A DNA stretch of 64,000 bases from Leucobacter sp. Ag1. GTDB lineage: Bacteria > Actinomycetota > Actinomycetes > Actinomycetales > Microbacteriaceae. Below, piece by piece: positions 7,779 to 15,623 of the stretch. The notes beneath the pieces were generated by a model. That model was not told the DNA's origin, made no database searches, and saw nothing but the letters and a program-made list of their open reading frames with translations. The position numbers and the translations under genes are program-made. Location: the NCBI RefSeq assembly GCF_000980875.1, contig NZ_LAYO01000108.1, positions 56,976 to 120,975 on the forward strand, in the 5' to 3' direction. The stretch's first letter is position 1; each line of letters opens with the position of its first letter.

Positions 7779-9203
7779 TCAGTCGAGTGCGACGGACTCC
7801 TGGAGCGCGAGCGCCGCACCGATGATCCGCGCGCCCTCGGCGAAGAACGCCGGGTCGGGACCCGAGTAGTTCAGCCGCAGATGGGCGCCGGGCGCCGGCT
7901 CGGGGAACCAGCCCTGACCGGGAGCGACCACGACGCCGAGATCCTCGCAGTCGCGTGCCAGGCGGTGCGCATCGGTGCCGTCCGGCAGGCGGAGCCAGAG
8001 ATTCAGGCCGCCTCGGGGGACGAGGTCGAGGCGCGCGCCGGGGACGTGCTCGCGCAGTGCGGCGACGAGCAGGTCGCGCCGGGCGGCGAGCTGGTGGCGC
8101 ACGCCCCGCAGGTGGGTGCGCCAGGCGGGCTGCGTGACGACGTCGTGCGCGATCGTCTGCAGCGCCCCGCTCACGTACATGGCCTGCGCCTGCGCGTCGG
8201 CGAGGAGCCGGTCGCGCACGGGGCCGCGCGCGACGAGGCCCGCGACCCGCACTGCGGGCGACACGCTCTTGGTGAGCGAGCGCAGGTAGACGACGTGCCC
8301 GCTGTCGTCGCGCGCGGCGACGGGCGCCGAACGCGACTCGATCCCGAAGTCGTGGGCCCAGTCGTCCTCGATGAGGAACGCGCCGTTCGCGCGCACGATG
8401 TCGAGCACCCGGTCGACGAGCTCGGGCGCCCACTGGGCCCCGTGCGGGTTCGCGAAGTTCGGCTGCGCGTAGAAGGCGCGCGCGCCGGTCCGCCGGAACG
8501 CGCGCTCGAGCGTCTCGGGATCGGGGCCGTCCGGGCCGCTCGGGATCGGGATGACGCGCACGCCGACCTGGGCGGCCGCGAGGATCGCGCCCCAGTAGCT
8601 CGGCGACTCCATGAGCAGCGGACCTCCGGCGCCGACGATCGCGCGGAAGATCGTGCCGAGCCCGCTCTGGCTGCCGGGCAGCACGAGCACGTCGCTCGCG
8701 GCGGGCGGCGCGACATCGGCCCGCCCGACGGCCCCGAGCTCGGCCGCGAACCAGGTCTGCAATTCGGGCAGGCCCGCCGTGGGCGGGCGCTGGACGGCGC
8801 TGTCGTCGCGGCCGGCGCGGCCGAAGGCTGCGCGTACGAGGCGCTCGGGCAGCAGCTCGCGGTCGGGGTAGCCGGCGTGCAGCGAGATCATGTCGTTGGG
8901 CGGGGTGCGCAGCGCGGCCAGGGCCTGGGGCGCGGGATCCGTCGACTCGCCGAGCGCGGCCGCCTGCCAGCCGTGGTCGGTCGTGCGAGCGGTGCGGACG
9001 GCCCGGACGAAGGCTCCGACTCCCGGCCGGGTCTCGACGATCCCGCGTCCCACAAGCACGCGCAGCGCCTGCTGCACGGTGACGGGGCTCGCGCCGTACT
9101 CGGCGACGAGCGCGCGGGTGGAGGGCAGCTTCGCCCCGGGGGGAGCCGCGGCGATCCACTCGCGGAGGCCCGCGACGATCCGCTCGCTGCTACTATGGTT
9201 CAT
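7779..9203 (-). CDS. MocR-type regulator (GntR DNA-binding domain fused to aminotransferase-like domain)
   Basis: A 474-residue protein: winged helix at residues 1-70 (LPSTRALVAEYGASPVTVQQ) and a class I/II aminotransferase-like domain from about 105 to the end, with PGSQSGL, QPNFANPHG, the Asp/aromatic stretch IEDDWAHDFG and the PLP-lysine Lys312 in SLTKSVSP. These proteins sense PLP adducts or amino acids and regulate a neighbouring gene. The start ATG (9201-9203) overlaps the start of the divergent EamA gene within CATG, and inverted CTACTAT repeats flank both starts, so direct control of itself and the transporter is likely. Confidence 0.92.
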   Translation of the reverse strand: MNHSSSERIVAGLREWIAAAPPGAKLPSTRALVAEYGASPVTVQQALRVLVGRGIVETRPGVGAFVRAVRTARTTDHGWQAAALGESTDPAPQALAALRTPPNDMISLHAGYPDRELLPERLVRAAFGRAGRDDSAVQRPPTAGLPELQTWFAAELGAVGRADVAPPAASDVLVLPGSQSGLGTIFRAIVGAGGPLLMESPSYWGAILAAAQVGVRVIPIPSGPDGPDPETLERAFRRTGARAFYAQPNFANPHGAQWAPELVDRVLDIVRANGAFLIEDDWAHDFGIESRSAPVAARDDSGHVVYLRSLTKSVSPAVRVAGLVARGPVRDRLLADAQAQAMYVSGALQTIAHDVVTQPAWRTHLRGVRHQLAARRDLLVAALREHVPGARLDLVPRGGLNLWLRLPDGTDAHRLARDCEDLGVVVAPGQGWFPEPAPGAHLRLNYSGPDPAFFAEGARIIGAALALQESVALD

Positions 9204-9225
9204 GAAGATAGATAGTAGCGCTACT
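9189..9225. promoter_or_regulatory. Shared operator/promoter of the MocR and EamA genes
   Basis: GCTACTAT (9189-9196) and its inverse ATAGTAGC (9212-9219) enclose the overlapping start codons; a third half-site makes AGTAGCGCTACT (9214-9225) a perfect 12-base palindrome. TACTAT on each strand can also act as the -10 box, 5 bases from the plus-strand ATG and about 8 from the minus-strand ATG, so both genes would be essentially leaderless and repressed by occupancy of the same sites. Confidence 0.55.
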
Positions 9226-10131
9226 CCGATCTCCGCACCTCCGCTATCGACAGATCGTTCGGGTCTGTGGTGGGGCCTGCTCGGCGTCGCGGCCTTCTCG
9301 TTCACCGTGCCGCTCACCCGCGTCGCGGTCGCCGACGGCGACATGTCGCCGCTGTTCGCGGGCTCGGCCCGCGCCGTCATCGCCGCCGTGCTCGCCGCTC
9401 TCGCGCTCGCGATCACCCGCCAGCGGATGCCCCGCGGCACCCAGTGGCTGCGGGTCGCCGTCGTCGCGGGCGGCGCCGTGGTCGGCTTCCCGCTGCTCAC
9501 CTCCTACGCGCTCACCACCGCCCCGGCCAGCCACGGCGCCGTCGTGATCGCGCTGCTGCCCGCGGCGACCGCCGTCGCCGCGGTACTCCGCGCGCGCGAA
9601 CGGCCCCGGCGATCCTTCTGGATCGCCGCCGGCGTCGGCGCCGTCGCGGCGGTCGCCTTCGCGCTGATCCAGGGCGGCGGCATCGGCGGCCTCCACCGGG
9701 CCGACCTGCTGCTGTTCGCCGCCGTCATCGTGTGCGCGATCGGCTACGCCGAGGGCGGCATGCTCGCGCGCGAGCTCGGCGCCTGGCAGACCATCTCGTG
9801 GGCGCTCGTGCTCGCCTCGCCGCTCATGGTGCTGCTCACGGGGATCTCGCTCGCCGACGGGGTGCCGAGCGGTGCCCCGGTGCAGTGGGCGGCCTTCGCC
9901 TACCTGGCCGTCGTGAGCATGTTCCTCGGCTTCTTCGCCTGGTACCGCGGCCTCGCCATCGGGCCGATGGCGCAGGTGAGCCAGGTGCAGCTCGCGCAGC
10001 CGGTCATGAGCATCTGCTGGGCCGCCCTGCTGCTGCACGAGCACCTGACCTGGCCGACCGTCGTCGGCGGACTCGTCGTGATCGCCTGCGCGCTGCTCGC
10101 GGTGCGGGCGCGCAACGGCGGCGCGAAGTAG
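9202..10131 (+). CDS. EamA/DMT-family membrane transporter
   Basis: A 309-residue protein with about ten hydrophobic helices and two EamA repeats (first half to about residue 150, second ending LLHEHLTWPTVVGGLVVIACALL). The motif QVSQVQLAQPV in the second repeat and the Glu-containing LHEHLTW are typical of drug/metabolite exporters. The start ATG overlaps that of the divergent MocR gene. MocR/EamA pairs commonly control export or uptake of vitamin B6 compounds or amino acids; which applies here is unknown. A strong hairpin follows the stop. Confidence 0.9.
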   Translation: MKIDSSATPISAPPLSTDRSGLWWGLLGVAAFSFTVPLTRVAVADGDMSPLFAGSARAVIAAVLAALALAITRQRMPRGTQWLRVAVVAGGAVVGFPLLTSYALTTAPASHGAVVIALLPAATAVAAVLRARERPRRSFWIAAGVGAVAAVAFALIQGGGIGGLHRADLLLFAAVIVCAIGYAEGGMLARELGAWQTISWALVLASPLMVLLTGISLADGVPSGAPVQWAAFAYLAVVSMFLGFFAWYRGLAIGPMAQVSQVQLAQPVMSICWAALLLHEHLTWPTVVGGLVVIACALLAVRARNGGAK

Positions 10132-10142
10132 CGCAGCGGGGC

Positions 10143-10189
10143 GAAGGGGCTCGGGCCGGTGCGATCCCCGCACCGGCCCGAGCCCCTTC
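10143..10189. terminator. Bidirectional terminator between convergent genes
   Basis: Perfect 21-base arms at 10143-10163 and 10169-10189 with a five-base loop, between the EamA and ABC permease stops. The right arm ends in CCTTC followed by TCC, only a weak T tract. Confidence 0.8.
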
Positions 10190-10196
10190 TCCGGGC

Positions 10197-11018
10197 TCAG
10201 ACCCGCGAGGTATCGCGGCGCAGCATCATGATCGCGGCACCCGAGAACAGCGCCAGCCAGGCGATGAAGTTCACGTAGGACCACGGGTCCGGCGCGACGC
10301 CGATCGACGCCGACTGCGACATGTCGGCGATGCCCCACAGCGGGGTGAACTTCGCGGCGATCTGCAGCGCCTGAGGCAGGATCTGCAGCGGCACGAACAG
10401 GCCGCCCATGAAGCTCAGGATCGGCAGGATCGGGCCGAGGTAGCGCATCGCGTTCTGCGCGGGGAAGGCGTAGCCGACCGCGAGGCCGAGCGCCGTGAGC
10501 ATCAGCGACGAGATCCAGGCGATGAAGCCCGCGAGCAGCAGGTTGCCGAGGGGCGCGTGGATGCCGAGGATCGTGCCCGCGATCAGCGTCGCCGCGACGC
10601 CGACCGCGCCGATCGCGAGACCCGTGAGGATCTTCACGCCGATGTAGACGCCGGGGTTCAGCGGGGTGAGTCGGAGCTGGCGGCTCCAACCCTGCGAGCG
10701 CTCGGTCGCGACCGAGACGCCGATCATGGTCGAAGCGACCATCGCGCCGTACACGGCCATCGAGATCATGATCGGCACGGCCGCCGAGAGTCCGCCCTGC
10801 GAGACGGGCACGTCGGTCACGGCCGTGTTCTTGTTGGGCAGGGCGATCATGAATAGCATGCCGATGGGGAACGCGAGCGTGAAGATCAGCGTGCCCGTAT
10901 TGCGGAAGCTGCGCTTGAGCTCCATGCCGAGGAACCGCAGGTTGAAGCCGCCGAACGGCGGAGTCGTGCGGTTCGCGGTGTCGATCCGGCCGGTCTGCAC
11001 CCGCTGCGCACCGCTCAT
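10197..11018 (-). CDS. ABC-2 type exporter permease (DrrB-like)
   Basis: A 273-residue membrane protein with six predicted helices in the ABC-2 arrangement (first helix TLIFTLAFPIGMLFMIALP, last AWLALFSGAAIMML). Starts at ATG 11016-11018, overlapping the stop of the ATPase gene by four bases, so the pair is translationally coupled. With the ATPase it would form a homodimeric-permease exporter for a drug, antibiotic or lipid. The segment SQGWSRQLRLTPL is the usual cytoplasmic coupling region. The exported substrate is unknown. Confidence 0.88.
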   Translation of the reverse strand: MSGAQRVQTGRIDTANRTTPPFGGFNLRFLGMELKRSFRNTGTLIFTLAFPIGMLFMIALPNKNTAVTDVPVSQGGLSAAVPIMISMAVYGAMVASTMIGVSVATERSQGWSRQLRLTPLNPGVYIGVKILTGLAIGAVGVAATLIAGTILGIHAPLGNLLLAGFIAWISSLMLTALGLAVGYAFPAQNAMRYLGPILPILSFMGGLFVPLQILPQALQIAAKFTPLWGIADMSQSASIGVAPDPWSYVNFIAWLALFSGAAIMMLRRDTSRV

Positions 11019-11983
11019 CGAGCCGCCTCCGTGTTCTCGTGCTGGCCGAGCCGCTGCTGCTCGGAATCCGGTTCGCCGTCGCCCGTGAGCTGCAGGAACG
11101 CCTGCTCCAGGTTCTGGCTCGTGATGGTCACGTCGTGCGCCGCGGTCGCGGTGAGCAGGTGCCGGGCCGTGTCGTCCGACGACGCCGTTCGCACCTTGAT
11201 CCGGTCGCCGCGCAGCTCCACCTGCTCGACGCCGGGCAGCGCGCGCAGCACGGGCTCGAGCTCGGTGCGGTTCGCCTCGGCGCCCTCCAGCACGGCCTCG
11301 ACCGTGCGTCCGGCCGCCATGCTCTTGATCTCCGCGGCGGAGCCGTCGGCCACGATCCGGCCCTGGCGGATCAGCACGATGCGATCCGCGTACTGGTCGG
11401 CCTCCTCGAGGTAGTGCGTCGCGAACACGACGGTGCGCCCGCGAGCCGCGTCCGCGTGGATCGCGTTCCAGAAGGATCGCCGCCCCTCGACGTCCATGCC
11501 GGTCGTCGGCTCGTCGAGGATCAGCAGACCGGGATCGGAGAGCAGCGCCATCGCGAAGCGGAGCCGCTGCTGCTCGCCCCCCGAGCACTTCTCGATCTTG
11601 CGGGTGGCGAGCTGCAGGATCCCGGCGCGCTCCAGCGCGTCGTCGACGTCGATGGTCGACGAGAACAGCGACGCGTTCAACCGCATGATGTCGCGCACCG
11701 TGAGGTCCTTGAGCAGGCCGCCGGTCTGCATGACCGCCGACACGAGTCCGCGCGCGATCGCGGAGCGGGGGCTCATGCCGAACAGCTCGACGTCGCCGGC
11801 ATCGGGCCTGCCGAGGCCGAGGATCATGTCGATCGTCGTGGTCTTGCCCGCCCCGTTCGGGCCGAGGAACGCGACGACCTCGCCCTGCGCGACCTCGAGG
11901 TCGACGCCGTCGACCGCCGTCTGCTTGCCGAATCGTTTGACGAGCCCGGTCGCGCGGATCGCCGGGGGAGTGCCGTTGTTCAC
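11015..11983 (-). CDS. ABC exporter ATP-binding protein (DrrA-like)
   Basis: A 322-residue ATPase: Walker A GPNGAGKT (41-48), signature CSGGEQQ (133-139), Walker B LLILDEP (153-159) and the switch ATHYLEEADQ. The C-terminal 100 residues form the extra domain seen in DrrA/CcmA-type ATPases. The signature reads CSGG instead of LSGG, a tolerated change. Start is GTG (11981-11983), six bases after TAACGT on the minus strand, so probably leaderless. It heads a two-gene operon with the ABC-2 permease. Confidence 0.92.
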   Translation of the reverse strand: MNNGTPPAIRATGLVKRFGKQTAVDGVDLEVAQGEVVAFLGPNGAGKTTTIDMILGLGRPDAGDVELFGMSPRSAIARGLVSAVMQTGGLLKDLTVRDIMRLNASLFSSTIDVDDALERAGILQLATRKIEKCSGGEQQRLRFAMALLSDPGLLILDEPTTGMDVEGRRSFWNAIHADAARGRTVVFATHYLEEADQYADRIVLIRQGRIVADGSAAEIKSMAAGRTVEAVLEGAEANRTELEPVLRALPGVEQVELRGDRIKVRTASSDDTARHLLTATAAHDVTITSQNLEQAFLQLTGDGEPDSEQQRLGQHENTEAAR

Positions 11984-12096
11984 GACGTCACGTTACCGCT
12001 CGGCACCCGGCCCGAGTCTGCGCGCCGGCAGTGAGTCGCGAAACCGCGCCGCTTCGGGCGGGCCGTCGGCGCGGACAGCTCGCCTAGGCTGGGCTG

Positions 12097-12744
12097 ATGG
12101 AACGCATCGAAGCACGGGCAGCGCTGCTCGACATGGACGGCACTCTCGTCGACTCGACCGCGGTCGTCGAACGGCTCTGGGGCGAGTGGGCGGCCCGGCA
12201 CGAGGTGCCTCGCGACTCCGTGCTGTCGGTGATCCACGGCCGCCAGGGGCACGAGAGCATGGCGATCCTGCTGCCCGAGCGATCCGCTGACGAGAACCTC
12301 GCCGAGAACGCCGGCATGCTGGCGCGCGAGGCGGTCGAGACGGACGGCGTCGTCGAGATCGCGGGAGCCGCCGCGTTCGTCGACGCGCTCGCGCCGTTCC
12401 CGCATGCCGTGGTGACCTCGGCCGATGCGCCCCTGCTGCACGCGCGCATGGGCGCCGCCGGGGTGCGTGTGCCCGAGCTCGCGGTCACCGCCGAATCGGT
12501 GAGTGCGAGCAAGCCGGACCCCGAGGGGTTCCTGCTCGCCGCCGAGCGGCTCGGGGTCGCGCCCGCGGACTGCGTCGTGTTCGAGGATTCCTCGGTGGGG
12601 ATCGCCGCCGCGCGCGCCGCGGGCATGCGCGTCGTCGGGGTCGGGGCCGCGGCGGCTCGGTATGCGCCGGACGCGCACGTCGCCGACCTCACCGCCGTGC
12701 GTATCGCGCCGTCGGGCGCGGGCTTCGCGCTCGAGATCGGGTAG
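12097..12744 (+). CDS. HAD-IA family phosphatase (DOG/GPP/YfbT-like sugar phosphatase)
   Basis: A 215-residue hydrolase. LLDMDGTLVDS gives the nucleophile Asp12 and acid/base Asp14; VVTSAD is motif II; SKPDPEGFLLA supplies the motif III lysine; FEDSSVGIAAARAAGM is motif IV. This motif set matches sugar-phosphate and polyol-phosphate phosphatases. The ATG is six bases after a TAGGCT box, again leaderless style. It is divergent from the ABC exporter and stands alone. The physiological substrate is unknown. Confidence 0.88.
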   Translation: MERIEARAALLDMDGTLVDSTAVVERLWGEWAARHEVPRDSVLSVIHGRQGHESMAILLPERSADENLAENAGMLAREAVETDGVVEIAGAAAFVDALAPFPHAVVTSADAPLLHARMGAAGVRVPELAVTAESVSASKPDPEGFLLAAERLGVAPADCVVFEDSSVGIAAARAAGMRVVGVGAAAARYAPDAHVADLTAVRIAPSGAGFALEIG

Positions 12745-12806
12745 GGCTCCGCGCTCGGACGGACGCGTTCGCGCGCTCCCTCGCACGCGCACACGCACGT
12801 GCATCG

Positions 12807-12870
12807 TCGTCGAGCGGCGGCAAACGACGCCTATGCGTCCCCATTCGAGCGTTTTGCCGCCGTTCGACGA
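12807..12870. repeat. Imperfect inverted repeat of the GTCGAGYGGCGGCAMA family (copy 1)
   Basis: Arms at 12807-12826 and 12850-12870 match except for one substitution and one extra base, between the convergent HAD and response-regulator genes. It shares the half-site GTCGAGCGGCGGCAAA with elements at 41781-41842 and 49710-49773. It may serve as a bidirectional terminator and also belong to a dispersed family. Confidence 0.6.
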
Positions 12871-12918
12871 GGTCGGCGGGCCGGCAGAGCGCCAAAACGC
12901 AGGCCCCGAGCTCAGCGC

Positions 12919-13575
12919 TCAGCGCGACGCGAGCGTGTACCGGTGCTCGGGGCGCCCCGTCGACCCGTAGCGCAGCCGCACCTCCACGACCGAACGCGCG
13001 GCGAGAGCCGCGAGGTGGCGCTGCGCCGTGGCGCGCGAGGTCCCCGCGCGCTCGGCGACCTCGCTCGCCGAGGACTCCTCGGCGCCGAGCGCGTCGAGGA
13101 TCAGCTTCTCGGTCGCGGAGCGCGACAGCGAGACGGGGTCGCTCGACCCGTTCAGGATCGCGAGGGCGCGATCGAGATCCTCCTGGGCCACCGTGCCCGT
13201 CCCCGCGAGCAGGTTGCGGAACCTCGCGTACCGCTCCAGCCGCTCAGCGAGCATGCGCGGTCCGAACGGCTTGAGCAGGCAGGCGAGGGCCCCCGCGCGG
13301 AGCGCGCGGCGCAGGGTCGGGGCGTCGCCCGCAGCCGAGATCACGAACGCGTCGCACCCCGCCGCGCGCACGAGGTCGATGCCGTCGCCGTCGGGCAGGT
13401 AGACGTCGACCAGCAGGAGATCGGGCCGGTGGGCGCGGATCGCGGCCCGCGCCTCGGCGACCGAGCGGGCGGGCTCGAGCGCCAGGAACCCCGGACGCTC
13501 GGCGACGATGTCGCGGTGCAGACCGGCGACTCGGAAGTCGTCGTCGACGACGAGGGTGCGGATCGGATCGGTCAC
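12919..13575 (-). CDS. CitB/DcuR-family response regulator
   Basis: A 218-residue regulator. The receiver domain has the acidic pocket VVDDD, phospho-acceptor Asp57 in LLLVDVYLPDGDG and Lys102 in LLKPFG. The C-terminal half holds a helix-turn-helix SEVAERAGTSRATAQRHLAAL typical of the CitB subfamily. The start is a GTG (13573-13575) overlapping the stop of the histidine kinase, so kinase and regulator are coupled. The divergent neighbour is a CitMHS transporter, which identifies the likely target. Citrate or a related tricarboxylate is the expected signal. Confidence 0.92.
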   Translation of the reverse strand: MTDPIRTLVVDDDFRVAGLHRDIVAERPGFLALEPARSVAEARAAIRAHRPDLLLVDVYLPDGDGIDLVRAAGCDAFVISAAGDAPTLRRALRAGALACLLKPFGPRMLAERLERYARFRNLLAGTGTVAQEDLDRALAILNGSSDPVSLSRSATEKLILDALGAEESSASEVAERAGTSRATAQRHLAALAARSVVEVRLRYGSTGRPEHRYTLASR

Positions 13576-15473
13576 GGGTGCTCCTGCTCGGTCGGATCGG
13601 TCTGGTGGTGAACGGGGGGAGCGGCCGGTCCGGCCTCGGCGTCGCGGTCGGGGTCGACGGCCCCGCCGATCCGCGCGGCGAACACCGCGCCGGTGCGGGA
13701 TCCGGGATCACCGTCGACCGCGGAATCCGAGCGGGCTCCGGACCCGGACCCGGACCCGGACCCGGACCCGGCACCGCCCCCGTCGACGACCCAGAGGTCC
13801 CCGCCGCTCGCGCGTGCGATCTCGCGCGACAGGGGGAGCCCGAGCCCGTGCCCGTGCGCCGATTCATCGAGACGGCCGGCCGGATCGCCGGTCGGCTCGC
13901 CGCTCGGGACCCCGGAACCGTCCCGCGCGAACACGTCGGTGCCGGGCGGGATCCCGGCCCCCGAGTCGCCCACGGTGAGCACGAGCGCGTCGCCGTCGTC
14001 GAGCAGGGTCGCCTCGACCCAGCGCGGTGCCGGGCCTCGCACGGCCGCCGAGACGGCGTTGTCGATGAGGTTGCCGAGCACGGCGGCGGTGTTCTCGGGA
14101 TCTCGGATCGTGCCGAGCAGCTGGGTGTCCTCGCCGATGCGCAGGCGCACCCCGCGTTCGCCGGCCTCGATGCCCTTGGCGCCGAGGAACGCGTGCAGGA
14201 ACGGATCGCCGAGCCGGTCGAGCCCCACCACGGGGTAGCCGACGGCGCCGCGCTCGACGAGCTCGCCGAGGAACTCGCGGGCCTCGGGCACGCGCTCGGC
14301 GTCGATGAGCCCGGCGGCGACGTGCATGCGGTTCGCGAACTCGTGCCGCTGCACCCGCAGGGCCCCGGTCATGGCGCGCACGGTCTCAAGGCGTTCGCTC
14401 AGCGCGACGAGGTCGGTGCGGTCGCGCACGATCACGACGCGGCCGAGCCGCCGCTGCCCGCGTCGGACGGGCCGCGGTTCGACGTACAGCACTCGACCGG
14501 CGTGCAGGACGCCGATGTCGGCCTCGCGGGCGGTTCCGCCGCCGGAACGCGGGGCGTCGGTCGATCCCTCGTCGTCGTCGGCGGCGAGCGCCGCGAGGAT
14601 CGGGGCGGGCAGGCCGAGCTCGGCGAGCGGGCGGCCCACGGGGCGGTCGATGCCCAGCATGCGCTCCGCGGCGGCGTTGCAGACGAGCACGGTGCCGTCG
14701 GGGTCGATGCCGAGGACTCCGTCGCCGACGCCGTCGAGCACGGCGGTCTGGTTCTGCACGAGCGCGGCGAGCTCCTCGGGCTGCAGTCCGAGGGTGAGGC
14801 GTTCCCAGCGCCGTCGCATCAGCAGCGTGGCGAGGGTCGCGATTCCGATCCCGCCGAGCGCGGCGAGCGCGATCGAGCCGAGCAGCGCGGGCAGGTCGTC
14901 GAAGACGCTTCCCTGTTCGAAGCCGACGCTCACCTCGCCGACGGGGTGCTGCGCGTCGGGGCCGGTCCCTTCGGCACCGGGCGCGTAGACGGGGACCTTG
15001 GCGCGGGCCGAGACTCCGAGGGTGCCGCGTTCCCAGTCGACGACCTCGTGCCCCTGCAGCACGCGGTCGTAGGGGGTGCTGACCTCCTGGCCGAGCCGGT
15101 CGGCCTGCGGGTGCGCGAGGCGGATCCCGTGGTCGTCGGTGATCACGACGAACAGCACGCCGGTGCGCTCCGTGATCCCCGATGCGGTGCGCTGCAGTTC
15201 GCCGTCGCGCAGTCCCGCGGCCGCGGGGGTGCCGGGGTCGGCGGAGAACTCGGCGACGAGCTCGCGCACGGTGGGGTCCTCGGCGACGGTGCGGGCGATC
15301 CCGAGCGCCGAGGCCTGCGATGACGCGCGGAGCTGCTGGACCGCAAGGAACAGGTAGACGCCGGTGCAGAGGGCGACGACCAGCACCACCGTGCCGAGCT
15401 GCAGCAGCAGGACGCGAGTGGCGAAGCGCAGACGCGCGCGGTCCGGTCGAGCCATGCTCTCCATTCTGCGCAT
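13572..15473 (-). CDS. CitA/DcuS-family sensor histidine kinase
   Basis: A 633-residue membrane kinase. Helix 1 is about residues 19-44, an extracytoplasmic PAS-like sensor lies between 45 and 195 (TDDHGIRLAHPQADRLG), helix 2 about 197-219, a cytoplasmic PAS 232-280, then the dimerisation helix with His377 (VQRHEFANR) and the ATPase with LGNLIDNA, DSGAGIPP and GHGLGLPL. The start at 15473 is chosen because GGAGG lies five bases upstream; ATGs at 15464 and 15455 are alternatives. The last ATPase hairpin is interrupted by a Gly-Ser repeat (residues 567-579) encoded by hexanucleotide repeats. Overlaps the regulator gene by four bases. Confidence 0.92.
   Translation of the reverse strand: MRRMESMARPDRARLRFATRVLLLQLGTVVLVVALCTGVYLFLAVQQLRASSQASALGIARTVAEDPTVRELVAEFSADPGTPAAAGLRDGELQRTASGITERTGVLFVVITDDHGIRLAHPQADRLGQEVSTPYDRVLQGHEVVDWERGTLGVSARAKVPVYAPGAEGTGPDAQHPVGEVSVGFEQGSVFDDLPALLGSIALAALGGIGIATLATLLMRRRWERLTLGLQPEELAALVQNQTAVLDGVGDGVLGIDPDGTVLVCNAAAERMLGIDRPVGRPLAELGLPAPILAALAADDDEGSTDAPRSGGGTAREADIGVLHAGRVLYVEPRPVRRGQRRLGRVVIVRDRTDLVALSERLETVRAMTGALRVQRHEFANRMHVAAGLIDAERVPEAREFLGELVERGAVGYPVVGLDRLGDPFLHAFLGAKGIEAGERGVRLRIGEDTQLLGTIRDPENTAAVLGNLIDNAVSAAVRGPAPRWVEATLLDDGDALVLTVGDSGAGIPPGTDVFARDGSGVPSGEPTGDPAGRLDESAHGHGLGLPLSREIARASGGDLWVVDGGGAGSGSGSGSGSGARSDSAVDGDPGSRTGAVFAARIGGAVDPDRDAEAGPAAPPVHHQTDPTEQEHP
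13741..13770. repeat. Hexanucleotide tandem repeat inside the citA-like gene
   Basis: Five perfect copies of GACCCG (plus strand), with degenerate copies on both sides. On the coding strand it is GGGTCC, encoding Gly-Ser. The unit is a multiple of three, so copy-number change would alter linker length without a frameshift. Confidence 0.85.
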
Positions 15474-15528
15474 CCGCACCTCCGAAGCATCGCGCGCACA
15501 ATGCGCAGAACCCACGCTACGCGCAGAA
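15464..15528. promoter_or_regulatory. Repeated GCGCAGAA sites in the citA/citM divergent region
   Basis: GCGCAGAA occurs at 15503-15510 and 15521-15528 (18-base period) and inverted at 15464-15471. All are in or at the edge of the 150-base gap between the kinase and the transporter, where CitB would be expected to bind. Assignment to CitB is inference. Confidence 0.4.
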
Positions 15529-15623
15529 CGCGACGAAATGCGAGCTAGCCGGAGCCGAGTCCGGTTTCTCCCTAGCATCGGCGCAGGCCGCTCTCGGCGG
15601 TCCGACGACAAAGGAGTCATCTG

